DNA of 64,000 bases, from positions 50,981 to 114,980 of the forward strand of contig SFCS01000001.1 in NCBI GenBank assembly GCA_004558485.1, in the 5' to 3' direction. The stretch comes from Ruminococcus sp. (GTDB taxonomy: Bacteria; Bacillota; Clostridia; Oscillospirales; Acutalibacteraceae). Positions 1 to 8,618 of this stretch are shown here, in pieces. Every line of letters starts with the position of its first letter. The stretch's first letter is position 1. The position numbers and the translations under genes were made by a program. The notes beneath the pieces were generated by a model. The model saw only the letters and a list, made by a program, of their open reading frames with translations, had not been told where the DNA came from and made no database searches.

Positions 1-941
1 GCGACGAGGTCGAGCTGTTTTTGAACGGCAGATCCCTCGGCAAGAAGGCGGTGGACGCCTGTGCACCTGCCGAGTGGCAGGTGCCGTTTGAGGCGGGCGA
101 GCTGAAGGCGTGTGCTCTGAAGGACGGCAAGGTCGTTGCCGAGGATGTCGAGTGCACGGCGGGCGTGCCGGTCAGGATCGTTGCCGAACCGTATCGCACC
201 TATGTCGACGACAGCGGCGAGGACGTGATGATCGTCAACTGCTCCGTTGCGGATAAGGACGGCATACCTGTGCCGACGGCGGAAAATCACCTGTTCTTTG
301 AGGTCGAGGGCGACGGCGACTATCTCGGCGCCGGCAACGGCGACCCGAACAGCCATGAAACGGACACCGATCCGCATCGCCGCCTGTTTGCGGGAAAATG
401 TCAGGTGATCGTGCGGGTGCGGCAGGATGCAAAGGCGGTCTCGCTGAAGATAAAGGGCGAGGGGCTGCAGTCCTGCACCGTCACGCCGGAGATCCGCCAT
501 GTGCCGCATCCCTCTTATGTCTACAGCGTGCTGGGCGGCTGTGTGAGCGGACTGACGCGCTCGGCGGTGACCGACACCCGCCCCGATCCGCTTGTGAAAT
601 TGGCGGACAACGACATGAACACCTTCATGCCCCTGCAGCTGTCGGCAAAGCGACAGGAGGATTTCAAAAACGGCTGGTGCATCGTGCGGATGCGGCCGGA
701 GCTGCCCGACAAGCTGCGCAACAATCCGCACACGGCGCTGCACTTTGAGGATGTGCGGTGCCTGCGGATCGAGGTCTATGTTGACGGCGTGATCCAGATG
801 GCGGCGGAGGATGTTTGCGGCAGCTTCACAAGCCCGCTGTACACTGCCTCGAAAACCCCCGACATCCGCGTGCTGATGCACGCCTGGGACGATGACGCTC
901 CCTGCGGTATTTCCCGCACCGTGCGGCTCACGCAACGTTGA
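1..941 (+). CDS. Glycoside hydrolase family 2 protein, C-terminal part (cut by window edge)
   Basis: Only the last ~313 residues are present. The frame is open to the left edge (first residues DEVELFLNGRSLGKK), so the start lies outside the window. The VELFLNG-SLG-KK stretch is typical of the C-terminal immunoglobulin-like domain of GH2 beta-galactosidases and glucuronidases. It is followed by a second sandwich-like region (GNGDPNSHE) and a discoidin-like tail. The catalytic TIM barrel is not in view, so the substrate cannot be named. The family removes terminal sugars from oligosaccharides or glycosides. The TGA stop lies inside the promoter of the next gene. The family call is firm; the specificity is unknown. 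Confidence 0.8.
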   Translation, partial: DEVELFLNGRSLGKKAVDACAPAEWQVPFEAGELKACALKDGKVVAEDVECTAGVPVRIVAEPYRTYVDDSGEDVMIVNCSVADKDGIPVPTAENHLFFEVEGDGDYLGAGNGDPNSHETDTDPHRRLFAGKCQVIVRVRQDAKAVSLKIKGEGLQSCTVTPEIRHVPHPSYVYSVLGGCVSGLTRSAVTDTRPDPLVKLADNDMNTFMPLQLSAKRQEDFKNGWCIVRMRPELPDKLRNNPHTALHFEDVRCLRIEVYVDGVIQMAAEDVCGSFTSPLYTASKTPDIRVLMHAWDDDAPCGISRTVRLTQR

Positions 942-966
942 CAAACAGCGAAAGCTGCCGTATAAT
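938..966 (+). promoter_or_regulatory. Sigma-A promoter of the KDPG aldolase gene
   Basis: A perfect consensus promoter: TTGACA at 938-943, a 17-bp spacer and TATAAT at 961-966. The -35 box overlaps the TGA stop of the upstream glycosidase (939-941). It should start transcription about 20-25 bases before the ATG at 997. Confidence 0.85.
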
Positions 967-996
967 GGAGAAAATTACAGGAAAGGCGGCATTTCT

Positions 997-1959
997 ATGC
1001 ATGCTGTTTTGGAAAAGATCAGTAAGATCGGCCTTGTGCCGGTCATCAAGCTCGACGACCCCGACAAGGCGGTCGATCTCGCAACCGCGCTGAAAAAGGG
1101 CGGCATCCCCGTGGCGGAGGTCACTTTCCGCGCAGAGGGGGCGGATCGCGCGATCGCGGCGATTGCAACGGCGCTGCCGGATGTTCTGGTGGGCGCGGGA
1201 ACGGTCATCACCGTGGAGCAGGTCAAGCGCGCGGTGGAGGCGGGCGCGAAATATATCATTTCGCCCGGCTTTGACCCCGAGGTGGTCGGCTATTGCGTCG
1301 AGCACGGCATCCCCGTCACCCCCGGCTGTACCAACCCCTCAGAGGTGAGTTTGGCAACCAAGATGGGACTTGAAGTTGTCAAATTCTTCCCCGCGGAAGC
1401 GGCGGGCGGTCTCAAGGTGCTCAAGGCGCTTGCCGGCCCGTTCCCGAAGATGCGGTTCATCCCGACCGGGGGCATCGGCCCGCACAATCTGCGGGACTAT
1501 CTTGCGTTTGACAAAATCATCGCCTGCGGCGGAAGCTTCATGGTGCCGTCGGCACTGGTCGACGCAAACGACTGGGACGGCATCACCGCGCTTGCGCGCG
1601 AGGCGGTGCACACCATGCTTGCGCCCGAGGTGCGCCATGTCGGCATCAACATGCCCGATGCGGCTGCGGCAGACGCTGCGGCGGATCGCTTTGACCTGCT
1701 GCTCGGTGGCAAGGAGGAGCACGAAAAGTCCTTCTTTGTCGGCGACCGTGAGATTGAAGTGATGAAGATGCAGGGCGCCGGTGCGATGGGGCATCTGGCG
1801 ATCGCCGTCACAAGCGTTGCCCGCGCCATGACCTACTATGTGTCGCAGGGACTTGCTTTCGATGAAAGCACGATGACCTTTGACGAAAAGGGACAGCCGA
1901 AGTTCGTCTATTTCAAAGAGCCGATTGGCGGCTTTGCGGTGCATCTGCTGAAAAAGTAA
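997..1959 (+). CDS. KDPG/KHG aldolase fused to a C-terminal VOC-like domain
   Basis: Residues 1-213 form a class I 2-keto-3-deoxy-6-phosphogluconate/4-hydroxy-2-oxoglutarate aldolase. Glu41 lies in EVTFRA, and the Schiff-base lysine is Lys129 in VVKFFPAE. The family splits KDPG to pyruvate and glyceraldehyde-3-phosphate at the end of Entner-Doudoroff and uronate breakdown. The usual enzyme is ~210 residues; this one has 320. The extra ~105 residues begin at HVGINMPD and resemble a glyoxalase/bleomycin-resistance (VOC) fold, whose role here is unknown. ATG 997 is chosen because GGAAAGGCGG lies just upstream; longer frames would run through the promoter. A uronate or sugar-acid role fits the adjacent GH2 gene. 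Confidence 0.88.
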   Translation: MHAVLEKISKIGLVPVIKLDDPDKAVDLATALKKGGIPVAEVTFRAEGADRAIAAIATALPDVLVGAGTVITVEQVKRAVEAGAKYIISPGFDPEVVGYCVEHGIPVTPGCTNPSEVSLATKMGLEVVKFFPAEAAGGLKVLKALAGPFPKMRFIPTGGIGPHNLRDYLAFDKIIACGGSFMVPSALVDANDWDGITALAREAVHTMLAPEVRHVGINMPDAAAADAAADRFDLLLGGKEEHEKSFFVGDREIEVMKMQGAGAMGHLAIAVTSVARAMTYYVSQGLAFDESTMTFDEKGQPKFVYFKEPIGGFAVHLLKK

Positions 1960-1975
1960 AGTTTTTTGAACAAAC

Positions 1976-2005
1976 GGGGCGGTTTGCGGACCGCTCCTTG
2001 TTTTT
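1976..2005 (+). terminator. Rho-independent terminator after the KDPG aldolase gene
   Basis: An 8-bp stem with one G-T pair (1976-1983 with 1990-1997), a 6-base loop and the T-rich run TTGTTTTT. Confidence 0.75.
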
Positions 2006-2014
2006 GGGGAAATA

Positions 2015-2023
2015 TGCTACAAT
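2015..2023 (+). promoter_or_regulatory. Possible extended -10 promoter of plsC
   Basis: TGCTACAAT is an extended -10 element about 30 bases before the TTG start at 2056. There is no -35 at the ideal distance; TTGTTT at 1998 gives only a 14-bp spacer and is shared with the terminator. The assignment is tentative. Confidence 0.4.
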
Positions 2024-2055
2024 ATTGTGTATTGTATTGAAAGGACGGGATTGCC

Positions 2056-2820
2056 TTGCTGAAGATTGCTTTGGGTATTTTGGGCGGCATCGTCGCGCTG
2101 TTTCTCTTGTATGTCGCGGTGATCGCCGTCGCGGCGCTTTGCGTCGATCCGCAGAGGCTGTATACAAAGGACAGCGCCTTTTACCGCTTTTTGCTGTACA
2201 GCGCGACCCGGCTGTGCATGCATCTTCTGCACATCCGCGTCGCGGTCTCGGGCGCAGAAAAGCTGCCAAAGGGACGGTTTCTTTTCGTCTCCAATCACCG
2301 CTCGAATTTTGATCCCCTTGTGACCTGGTATGCGCTGCCGCACCGGGATCTTGCGTTCATTTCAAAGCCCGAGAATTTTCACATCCCTCTTTTCGGCAGG
2401 ATCGTGCGGCGCTGCTGCTTTATGCCCATCGACCGTGAAAACGCCCGTGCGGCGGTCACCACCATCAACGCCGCCGCCGCGCTTTTGAAGGCGGATGCGG
2501 TGTCGGTCGCGGTGTATCCCGAGGGCACGCGCAGCAAGACGGGGGTGCTGCTCCCGTTTCATGACGGCGTGTTCAAGATCGCGCAAAAGGCAAAGGTGCC
2601 GATCGTTGTCGCGGTGACAGAGGGAACGGATCGCATCGCGAAAACGAGCCTTTTACGCAGAAAAACCGTGAAACTGGAGATTTTGGAAACGCTCGCAGTC
2701 GAGGACATCACTGCCTGCCGTTCCCATGAGATCGGCGATCGTGTGCGGCAGGCCATGTTGCACGCGTTGCCGCAAAACAATGCAGAGGAGACAGAGAACC
2801 ACGGACGGCTTCACCTTTGA
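2056..2820 (+). CDS. plsC: 1-acyl-sn-glycerol-3-phosphate acyltransferase (PlsC family)
   Basis: 254 residues with an N-terminal membrane helix (about 5-29). The acyltransferase signatures are the HX4D box NHRSNFD (His81, Asp86) and EGTRS at 156-160, the phosphate-binding motif. The enzyme adds the second acyl chain to lysophosphatidic acid, giving phosphatidic acid at the inner membrane face. The TTG start at 2056 is preceded by AAGGA with 10 bases between. It is a single-gene unit lying between two terminators. The last ~20 residues (NNAEETENHGRLHL) look less family-like. Confidence 0.88.
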   Translation: MLKIALGILGGIVALFLLYVAVIAVAALCVDPQRLYTKDSAFYRFLLYSATRLCMHLLHIRVAVSGAEKLPKGRFLFVSNHRSNFDPLVTWYALPHRDLAFISKPENFHIPLFGRIVRRCCFMPIDRENARAAVTTINAAAALLKADAVSVAVYPEGTRSKTGVLLPFHDGVFKIAQKAKVPIVVAVTEGTDRIAKTSLLRRKTVKLEILETLAVEDITACRSHEIGDRVRQAMLHALPQNNAEETENHGRLHL

Positions 2821-2878
2821 GGACATCATCGGCGTCACGGAATACCGTGTGCCGGCGGGAGAATAGCAAAAGAAAGAC

Positions 2879-2918
2879 GGCGCTTGCCATGCACATGGCA
2901 AGCGCCGCTGTTTTATTT
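2879..2918. terminator. Bidirectional terminator between plsC and tspO
   Basis: A nearly perfect 12-13 bp hairpin (2879-2891 with 2894-2906). T-rich sequence follows on the plus strand (GCTGTTTTATTT), and an A-rich run precedes it (T-rich on the minus strand). It serves two convergent genes; its plus-strand tail overlaps the tspO stop codon. Confidence 0.85.
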
Positions 2919-3392
2919 ATTGAGCAGATAGACGCCGAGATTGAGATACCCCGCAAAGGTCACCCATAAAAGATACGGCAGCTGTAATAGCCCCGCCACG
3001 GGTCTTATGCGGTAGAAGGTGATGATGACGCCGATGATCGAAAGCCACAAAAGCACGAGCACGACGAAGGCGGCAAGAAAGCCGCGAGCCGCAAAGAAGA
3101 TGGGAGACCAAAGGAAATTGAGCAGCAGGCTGATGCCGAAAACGACAAAGCAGACGGTCTTTTGCTCCGTCGGGGCGTCGCTTTCCCACACGAGATACAG
3201 CGAAACGCCCATCAGCACATACAAAACGCTCCACACGACCGGAAACACCCAGCCGGGCGGGGAGAGCGGCGGCTGCGCCACCGCGCCGTAGATGTCCATG
3301 CTGCCGCCCGTGATAAGCGCCGACAGCCCGCCGACCGCAAGCGGGAGGATGAGACTGATGATGAGCTTTTTGAGGTCGAGCCTCCCAATCAT
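2913..3392 (-). CDS. tspO: TspO/MBR family membrane protein
   Basis: 159 residues, the normal family length, with five predicted membrane helices. Family features are PLSPPGWVFPVVWSVLYVLMG and NFLWSPIFFAARG. TspO proteins bind porphyrins and cholesterol-like ligands and have been linked to tetrapyrrole handling and stress; the exact bacterial role is unsettled. ATG at 3392 is chosen because AAAGGGGTG precedes it at normal spacing; the frame stays open further upstream, but that part has no family similarity. It lies downstream of lacZ on the same strand with a 50-bp gap and may be cotranscribed. Confidence 0.88.
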   Translation of the reverse strand: MIGRLDLKKLIISLILPLAVGGLSALITGGSMDIYGAVAQPPLSPPGWVFPVVWSVLYVLMGVSLYLVWESDAPTEQKTVCFVVFGISLLLNFLWSPIFFAARGFLAAFVVLVLLWLSIIGVIITFYRIRPVAGLLQLPYLLWVTFAGYLNLGVYLLNK

Positions 3393-3442
3393 AGAAAACA
3401 CCCCTTTGCCACAGTGTATGCAGACAAAGGGGCTGTTATGTA

Positions 3443-6268
3443 TCAGAGGATGGGGGAGATGCAGAAACGGTAGTCGATGTGCTTTTCCGACAGACGGTAT
3501 TGCGGCAAAAGCGCAGGGCCGCAGGAGTGCGAGCCGATGCCCGACACCTTGTAGTCGACGCGCACATGGGTCTTGCCGTCGGCAACAAGCTCGTCGATGT
3601 GCTCCGCCTTGTCGAGCGCGGCGGTGCTGTATTTCGAAACGGCGCACTCAAACGGCGCATCCGCCGTGAAACGCAGCCTGCCGATTTCCAAAAGGCGAAC
3701 ACCGCAGTGGTTGCCCTGCTCCTGCGGGCGGACATAGGGCACAAAGCTCTTGTCTACATTGCTCGTATACAGACCGACCGCCGCATGGCGGGAAAGATCG
3801 CAATAGCTTTCTTCCGGCCCGCAGCCGAAATAGGTAAAGCTGCGGTTTTCGGAAGGCATGGAAAATTCCAAACCGAAACGCGGCAAAAATGCGGGCGCAT
3901 TTTCGGCAATGCTGCCGTCAAATGCCATATGTATTTTGCCGTCCGCGTGCACCGCGACCTCCAGGGTGTAGCGGCAGTAGGGGCGGCGGGACACGCCCGC
4001 CAGCGCACCGCTGACATGAATGACGCCGTTTTTGCAGGTGCAGTCATAGACCTTGGAAAACGCCTTGTCGAGATTTTCGCCCTGCCAAATGTTATAGCTG
4101 CCCCAATACAGCTTCATGTGCACATCGTTGTCGGTGGGGGCGCGCCATGCCGTCCATTGCGGACGGTCGGCTAGCTGCTCGACGCCGTCGATCTGCATGC
4201 TGACGAACATACCGTAATGCTTCGAAAAAGCATAGCGGAAGTGCTCGCCTGTAAAGCACAGCATTTCGCCGTCCTCCGCGGGGAGGAGGATCGGCGCAGG
4301 TGCGGGCGACGGCAGCGGCTCTGCCGCAAGTGCGTGCTGCGTGGCGGCGAGCGTGTGCCCGTTTTTGCGCAGATAGCAGTTGAGATAGGCGCCGAGCGCC
4401 GCTTTGAGCGGCGGGATCTGCGGAGTGACGGTCGCCCATGTGTGCGGTGCGGCGGACAAGGGGCATTGTTCTCCCGCGAGGACCTTGCCGTCACATTCGA
4501 TGCTGTAGGAAAACGCATAGGCGGAAAGATCGGTGAAGTCAAGGCGGTTGTAGACCGACAGAACGCCGTTTTCGAATGTTGTGCGCATCGGCTGATATGC
4601 CGTCTTGACCTCGAGAGATCCCGCCTTCAGTGAACGGTCGGCAAACACCATGCCGTCGCAGCAGAAATTGCCGTCGTTTGTCAGCTCGCTTGCGAAATCG
4701 CCGCCGTATTTCTGCACGCCGTCCACCGTGACGACGTGATCCGCCCATTCCCAGATGCAGCCGCCGATGAGCGCATCGTGGCGATCGAAAAGCTCGTTAT
4801 AGTCGCAGACTTCGCCCGGACCGTTGCCCATGGCGTGCGCATATTCGCACAGGAAAAACGGCTTGTCGGCGGTTGCGATAAATTTCTCGATGTCGGGGAT
4901 GCTCCAATACATCTGCGAAATGACATCGACATTGCTGTTGTCGCCCTTGCGGGAGGCGTCCTCACAGTGAATGAGTCTGCCGTCCTTTTCGGCGCGCGCC
5001 CGCTTGATCATGGCGATGTGGTTGACGCCGTGACCGCTCTCGTTGCCGGTCGACCACATGATGATGGAGGGATGGTTGCGGTCGCGCAGGATCGCGCGCT
5101 CCATCCGCTCCACAAATTCGTGCTTCCACTCCGCACGCTGACAGGGCCAGTCGGGACTTTCCACATCATATCCGTAAGATACATTGGGATTACGGCGCAC
5201 AAAGCCGTGGGTCTCGATGTCGGTCTCCAGAATGACATAAAACCCCATCTCGTCGCAAAGATCAAGGAAATAGGGCGTCGGGGGATAATGCGAGGTGCGG
5301 ATGCAGTTGATGTTCAGCTCCTTCATGAGTGCAAGATCCCGCCGCAGCGCGGCATCGTTCTGACACCAGCCGCGGAATTTGTCGGTGTCGTGGTGGTTGA
5401 CGCCGTGCAGCTTCACCGCAACGCCGTTTATGAGCAGCGCGTGTGTTTCGGAGATCGTGATGCTGCGAAAACCGGTGCGCACCGAGACGGTCTCGCCGTC
5501 CCGCGTCAGCACCACCGTGTACAGCACAGGGTGCTCCGCATTCCAAAGGATGGGGTCGTCAACGGGAAAAACGGCGCTCTCTCCCGTCGCTTCGCCGAGT
5601 TTTTCGCCATCGGGGGCAAAAAGAGAGATGGCGGCGGGGGCGTCGGTCGTGACCGTGACGGCGTTATCCCTTGCCGTCACATGCACATCGCGCAGATGCC
5701 CGACGGGACGCTGCAGAAGATAGCAGTCGCGGAAAATGCCGTTATAGCGAAACGCATCCTGATCCTCAAGATAGCTGCCGCAGCACCATTTGAGCACCGC
5801 GACGCGCAGCGTGTTTTCACCCTTTCTGACAAACGGCGTGATGTCAAACTCCGCCTGCAGGTGACTGCCCTGCGTGAAGCCGACAAAGCTGCCGTTCACC
5901 GAGACAAAGGCGCACGAGGACACGCCCTCCAGCACAAAATAGACCTTTCCCCACAGGGCGTCAAGCGAAAAATCCCGCTCATAGACGCCAACGGGGTTAT
6001 CGTCCGGCACAAACGGCGCGTCGCAGGGATAGGGGTAGTTGATATTGGTATAATTCGGTTCTTCGTATCCCAAAAGCTGCCAGCAGGAGGGGACGGGAAC
6101 GGTGTCCCATTCTGTGATTTTCTCCGGCACATCGATGTCACGGGGGAAATAGCGAAACCGCCAGTCGCCGTTCAGCAGTGTGCGGGACGAGCACCCCTCC
6201 GGAATGTAGTATGCGCGCTGCGGCAAGCGGTTTTTTGCGGTTTTTTCGGGATTTTCGTAAATACGCAT
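3443..6268 (-). CDS. lacZ: Beta-galactosidase, GH2 (LacZ type)
   Basis: 941 residues, near the ~1020 of E. coli LacZ. It contains the N-terminal sugar-binding domain, immunoglobulin-like domains, TIM barrel and C-terminal small-chain domain. The acid/base is Glu410 in GNESGHG and the nucleophile Glu475 in CEYAHAMGN. The C-terminal beta-sandwich contains FGCGPEESYCDL. It hydrolyses terminal beta-galactosides such as lactose. There is no signal peptide, so it is cytoplasmic. ATG 6268 has GGGAGGT at good spacing. No transporter or regulator is adjacent, so uptake of the substrate must be encoded elsewhere. Confidence 0.93.
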   Translation of the reverse strand: MRIYENPEKTAKNRLPQRAYYIPEGCSSRTLLNGDWRFRYFPRDIDVPEKITEWDTVPVPSCWQLLGYEEPNYTNINYPYPCDAPFVPDDNPVGVYERDFSLDALWGKVYFVLEGVSSCAFVSVNGSFVGFTQGSHLQAEFDITPFVRKGENTLRVAVLKWCCGSYLEDQDAFRYNGIFRDCYLLQRPVGHLRDVHVTARDNAVTVTTDAPAAISLFAPDGEKLGEATGESAVFPVDDPILWNAEHPVLYTVVLTRDGETVSVRTGFRSITISETHALLINGVAVKLHGVNHHDTDKFRGWCQNDAALRRDLALMKELNINCIRTSHYPPTPYFLDLCDEMGFYVILETDIETHGFVRRNPNVSYGYDVESPDWPCQRAEWKHEFVERMERAILRDRNHPSIIMWSTGNESGHGVNHIAMIKRARAEKDGRLIHCEDASRKGDNSNVDVISQMYWSIPDIEKFIATADKPFFLCEYAHAMGNGPGEVCDYNELFDRHDALIGGCIWEWADHVVTVDGVQKYGGDFASELTNDGNFCCDGMVFADRSLKAGSLEVKTAYQPMRTTFENGVLSVYNRLDFTDLSAYAFSYSIECDGKVLAGEQCPLSAAPHTWATVTPQIPPLKAALGAYLNCYLRKNGHTLAATQHALAAEPLPSPAPAPILLPAEDGEMLCFTGEHFRYAFSKHYGMFVSMQIDGVEQLADRPQWTAWRAPTDNDVHMKLYWGSYNIWQGENLDKAFSKVYDCTCKNGVIHVSGALAGVSRRPYCRYTLEVAVHADGKIHMAFDGSIAENAPAFLPRFGLEFSMPSENRSFTYFGCGPEESYCDLSRHAAVGLYTSNVDKSFVPYVRPQEQGNHCGVRLLEIGRLRFTADAPFECAVSKYSTAALDKAEHIDELVADGKTHVRVDYKVSGIGSHSCGPALLPQYRLSEKHIDYRFCISPIL

Positions 6269-6305
6269 AAGAGACCTCCCAAGCGATACTTTTTCATTTA
6301 CCCAC

Positions 6306-6334
6306 AGTCTATCACACTGCCCCCTCACATGCAA
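6306..6334 (-). promoter_or_regulatory. Possible lacZ promoter
   Basis: Read on the minus strand: TTGCAT (6334-6329), 17-bp spacer, TAGACT (6311-6306), about 40 bases before the ATG. The -10 is a moderate match. Divergent from the ruvC promoter. Confidence 0.4.
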
Positions 6335-6354
6335 GAAAAAATTCACAGAAACTT

Positions 6355-6383
6355 TTGCATTTTCTTAACGGATGTGTTATAAT
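6355..6383 (+). promoter_or_regulatory. Sigma-A promoter of the ruvCAB operon
   Basis: TTGCAT at 6355-6360, 17-bp spacer, perfect TATAAT at 6378-6383, about 40 bases before ruvC. Confidence 0.75.
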
Positions 6384-6424
6384 AACAAAGTATATGTCAG
6401 CTTGAGTGCGGGAGGCGATCAAAG

Positions 6425-6940
6425 ATGGTGATTTTGGGGATCGATCCCGGCTATGCCACCGTCGGCTGGGGCGTCATCCGCTTTGAGCGCGGACGGTTTC
6501 TGCCGCTCGATTTCGGCGCTGTTCTGACCGATGCCGAAACGCCGTTTTCAAAGCGCCTTCTCGAAATACATACGCAGCTTTCGACCATCCTTGTGCGGCA
6601 CAGGCCGGACGCGGTTTCGGTGGAAAAGCTCTATTTTCAGAACAACCAAAAGACCGCCATCGCGGTCGCCGAGGCGCGCGGGGTCATCCTGCTCGCGCTC
6701 GAGCAGGCAGGCGTGCCGGTGTTTGAGTATACGCCGCTGCAGGTGAAAAGCGCCGTGACCGGCTATGGGCAGGCGCACAAGCCGCAGGTGATGGAAATGA
6801 CGAAACGGCTGTTGCGCTTGAAAGAGGTGCCGAAGCCCGACGATACCGCCGACGCACTGGCGATGGCGATCTGCCACGCGCAATACGGCGGCGCGACGGT
6901 GAAAAACACGCTGCTTACCATGAAAGGAAACGGAAAATGA
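6425..6940 (+). CDS. ruvC: Holliday junction resolvase RuvC
   Basis: 171 residues, normal length. It has an RNase H-like fold with acidic catalytic residues Asp7 (GIDPG), Glu67 (SVEKLYF), Asp140 and Asp143 (PDDTADALA). It cuts four-way junctions symmetrically together with RuvAB in recombinational repair. The ATG has GGAGGCGATCAAAG upstream. It is the first gene of a tightly packed ruvC-ruvA-ruvB-glmM set and overlaps ruvA by four bases (ATGA). Confidence 0.96.
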   Translation: MVILGIDPGYATVGWGVIRFERGRFLPLDFGAVLTDAETPFSKRLLEIHTQLSTILVRHRPDAVSVEKLYFQNNQKTAIAVAEARGVILLALEQAGVPVFEYTPLQVKSAVTGYGQAHKPQVMEMTKRLLRLKEVPKPDDTADALAMAICHAQYGGATVKNTLLTMKGNGK

Positions 6941-7533
6941 TCTACAGTGTGCGCGGAAAACTGATACATGCGGATGTAAAGCTGGCTGTTGTGGAATGCG
7001 GCGGCGTGGGGATGGCGTGCCAAATCACCGTGAATACGGCGAAAAAGCTGCCCTCTGTCGGCAGCGAGGTGATGCTGTACACCGTTTTGAATGTGCGGGA
7101 GGATGCTATGGAGCTGTTCGGCTTTGCCGACAGGGAGGAGCTCTCCTGCTTTAAGCTGCTCACCACCGTGAGCGGTGTGGGTCCGAAGGTGGGACTTGCC
7201 ATTCTGTCCGAGCTGACGCCGGAGCGGGTGGCGCTGGCGGTCGCGGCAGGCGATCACAAGGCGCTGACGAAGGCGGCGGGCGTCGGCCCGAAGCTTGCCC
7301 AGCGCATCACGCTCGAGCTGCGGGACAAATTCGCTGCGCCGTCGGGCGTCGTCGATATGTCCTCTGCGGGCGGACAGCCGTCGGCGGCGGGAAACGCCGC
7401 CGAGGCGGTGCGCGCGCTGACCGTTCTGGGGTTCACGGCGGGAGAGGCTGCCGCCGCCGTCGGTAAGCTTGACGGCAGTGAACCGGTCGAAAGTCTTGTG
7501 CGGCAGGCGCTCCGAGCGCTTGCAAGCCGCTGA
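6937..7533 (+). CDS. ruvA: Holliday junction DNA helicase subunit RuvA
   Basis: 198 residues. The N-terminal OB domain (MIYSVRGKLIH) is followed by two helix-hairpin-helix motifs (TTVSGVGPKVGLAIL and AAGVGPKLAQRI) and the C-terminal domain III (EAVRALTVLGF) that contacts RuvB. RuvA tetramers hold the Holliday junction open and load the RuvB motors. The start overlaps the ruvC stop, which implies translational coupling. Confidence 0.96.
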   Translation: MIYSVRGKLIHADVKLAVVECGGVGMACQITVNTAKKLPSVGSEVMLYTVLNVREDAMELFGFADREELSCFKLLTTVSGVGPKVGLAILSELTPERVALAVAAGDHKALTKAAGVGPKLAQRITLELRDKFAAPSGVVDMSSAGGQPSAAGNAAEAVRALTVLGFTAGEAAAAVGKLDGSEPVESLVRQALRALASR

Positions 7534-7557
7534 AAACACTGAGAAAGGAAAGCCGCG

Positions 7558-8616
7558 ATGCAAGAGGAGATGGATTTTGAAAACCGCATGGTGTCGGCGG
7601 AATATCTGCCGGAGGACGACGGTGACAACCCGCTGCGTCCGCGCACTCTGCAGGAATACATAGGGCAGGAAAAGGTTAAGGAAAACCTTTCCGTTTATAT
7701 TGACGCTGCCAAGATGCGGCGGGAAGCGCTCGACCATGTGCTGCTGTACGGTCCGCCGGGACTCGGCAAGACGACGCTTGCGGGCATCATCGCCAACGAG
7801 CTCGGTGTCAATCTGCGCATCACCTCCGGTCCTGCGCTGGAGCGTCCGGGAGATCTCGCCGCGCTGCTCACCAACATGGAGGAGGGCGATGTGCTGTTCA
7901 TCGATGAGATCCACCGCATGCCCCGCACCGTGGAGGAAATTCTGTATCCCGCGATGGAGGATTTTGCCATCGACATCATCAACGGCAAGGGGCAGGGAGC
8001 ATCGTCCATTCATCTTCCGCTGCAGCATTTCACCCTCATCGGCGCGACGACGCGCGCGGGACAGCTGTCCGCGCCGCTGCGCGACCGTTTCGGTGTGATT
8101 TTGCGGCTCGAGCTGTATTCACCCGAGCAGCTGGCGCAGATCGTCAGCCGCAGCGCGAAAATTCTCGACACCGCGTGTATGCCGGAGGGCGCTTTGGAAA
8201 TTGCCTCGCGCAGCCGCGGTACGCCGCGTATCGCCAACCGTATGCTCAAGCGCGTGCGCGATTTTGCGCAGGTGATGAGCGGCGGTGTCATCGATGCGAA
8301 AACGGCGGGGGAGGCGCTCGACCGCATGGAGGTCGACGCGCTGGGACTTGACCGCGTTGACCGCAATATGCTGGAGGCGATGATCCGCTATTATAACGGC
8401 GGCCCTGTGGGACTGGATACGGTGGCGGCGGTGATCGGCGAAGAGGCGGTCACGATTGAGGATGTCTATGAGCCGTACCTGATGCAGATCGGCTTTTTGA
8501 GCCGCACGCCGCGGGGGCGGATGGTGCTGCCCGCCGCCTATGCGCATCTCGGTATTCCGCTGCCCGGCGGGGCAGATACGATACAGCAACTGACATTTGA
8601 CAAAGAGGAGAAGTGA
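7558..8616 (+). CDS. ruvB: Holliday junction DNA helicase subunit RuvB
   Basis: 352 residues, typical length. It is a AAA+ ATPase with Walker A GPPGLGKTT (65-73), Walker B LFIDEIHR, sensor GATTRAG and a C-terminal winged-helix domain (GLDTVAAVIGEE). It drives branch migration with RuvA. AGAAAGGAAAG lies 7 bases before the ATG. Its stop overlaps the region just before the glmM start. Confidence 0.97.
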   Translation: MQEEMDFENRMVSAEYLPEDDGDNPLRPRTLQEYIGQEKVKENLSVYIDAAKMRREALDHVLLYGPPGLGKTTLAGIIANELGVNLRITSGPALERPGDLAALLTNMEEGDVLFIDEIHRMPRTVEEILYPAMEDFAIDIINGKGQGASSIHLPLQHFTLIGATTRAGQLSAPLRDRFGVILRLELYSPEQLAQIVSRSAKILDTACMPEGALEIASRSRGTPRIANRMLKRVRDFAQVMSGGVIDAKTAGEALDRMEVDALGLDRVDRNMLEAMIRYYNGGPVGLDTVAAVIGEEAVTIEDVYEPYLMQIGFLSRTPRGRMVLPAAYAHLGIPLPGGADTIQQLTFDKEEK

Positions 8617-8618
8617 AC

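Noticed and set aside
2780..2866. A 28-codon frame after plsC (MQRRQRTTDGFTFEDII...)
   Set aside because: It has a protein-like composition but no ribosome site, overlaps plsC and runs into the terminator. Possibly a gene remnant, but not supportable as a gene.
4736..6382. A 548-codon plus-strand frame opposite lacZ
   Set aside because: Shadow of lacZ, which has both catalytic motifs and a good ribosome site on the minus strand.
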